DNA of 5,956 nucleotides from Clostridia bacterium (GTDB taxonomy: Bacteria; Bacillota; Clostridia; Christensenellales; QALW01): contig JAGCSD010000020.1 in assembly GCA_017964345.1 (NCBI GenBank), forward strand, positions 1 to 5,956, written 5' to 3'. Position 1 is the stretch's first letter, and every line of letters begins with the position of its first letter. Of this stretch, positions 5,955 to 5,956 are shown in pieces. The position numbers and the translations under genes were made by a program. The notes below the pieces were generated by a model. The model saw nothing but the letters and a program-made list of their open reading frames with translations. It was not told where the DNA came from and searched no databases.

Positions 5955-5956
5955 AA

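Noticed and set aside
1..5956. Mobile element, CRISPR, tRNA or rRNA, frameshifted gene
   Set aside because: No transposase or integrase motifs, no terminal inverted repeats, no spaced repeat array, no cloverleaf; all main genes read through without disruption.

Overview
The window looks like chromosomal DNA from a Gram-positive anaerobe of the class Clostridia (Bacillota), perhaps an Oscillospiraceae-like gut lineage. Support comes from strong AGGAGG-type ribosome binding sites, extended -10 promoters, a clostridial-style MurC ('EACEY' and 'NIDSDHLDYF' in the ATPase domain), a Gram-positive-type lipoprotein and an SLC45-like MFS transporter. The organism is inferred from protein style only. 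I see no mobile element, CRISPR array, tRNA or rRNA.

Layout. (1) Positions 1-1729, minus strand: murC followed by the 5' part of a LOG-family (TIGR00730) gene. The two overlap by 4 bases (ATGA), so they form a translationally coupled pair, and the LOG gene runs off the left edge. (2) Positions 1730-1993: a divergent intergenic region. It holds a minus-strand extended -10 promoter with a 5'-terminal leader hairpin for murC, a plus-strand extended -10 promoter with a dyad just downstream for the next gene, and AT-rich tracts with repeated TTGCTT/AAGCA words between them. (3) Positions 1994-3793, plus strand: a 599-residue secreted lipoprotein with DUF5060, a DUF4038 (apiosidase-like) catalytic barrel and a C-terminal 'collagen-binding-like' beta domain. 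It is probably a surface glycoside hydrolase. (4) Positions 3794-3854: a bidirectional terminator hairpin between convergent genes. (5) Positions 3855-5954, minus strand: an MFS transporter followed 3 bases later by a membrane-anchored glycerophosphodiester phosphodiesterase (GDPD). The promoter of this pair lies beyond the right edge.

How the genes work together. The murC/LOG unit is housekeeping: cytosolic peptidoglycan precursor synthesis plus a nucleotide-monophosphate phosphoribohydrolase-like enzyme. The lipoprotein stands alone and would act outside the cell on a glycan. The MFS/GDPD pair is a plausible uptake-and-hydrolysis module: charge distribution predicts the GDPD catalytic domain is cytosolic, which would suit cleavage of an imported phosphodiester, but the transported substrate is unknown. 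No clearly unprecedented system is visible. The points most worth a second look are the murC leader hairpin abutting its Shine-Dalgarno sequence, the altered MurC motifs, the MFS/GDPD pair and the orphan DUF4038 lipoprotein.
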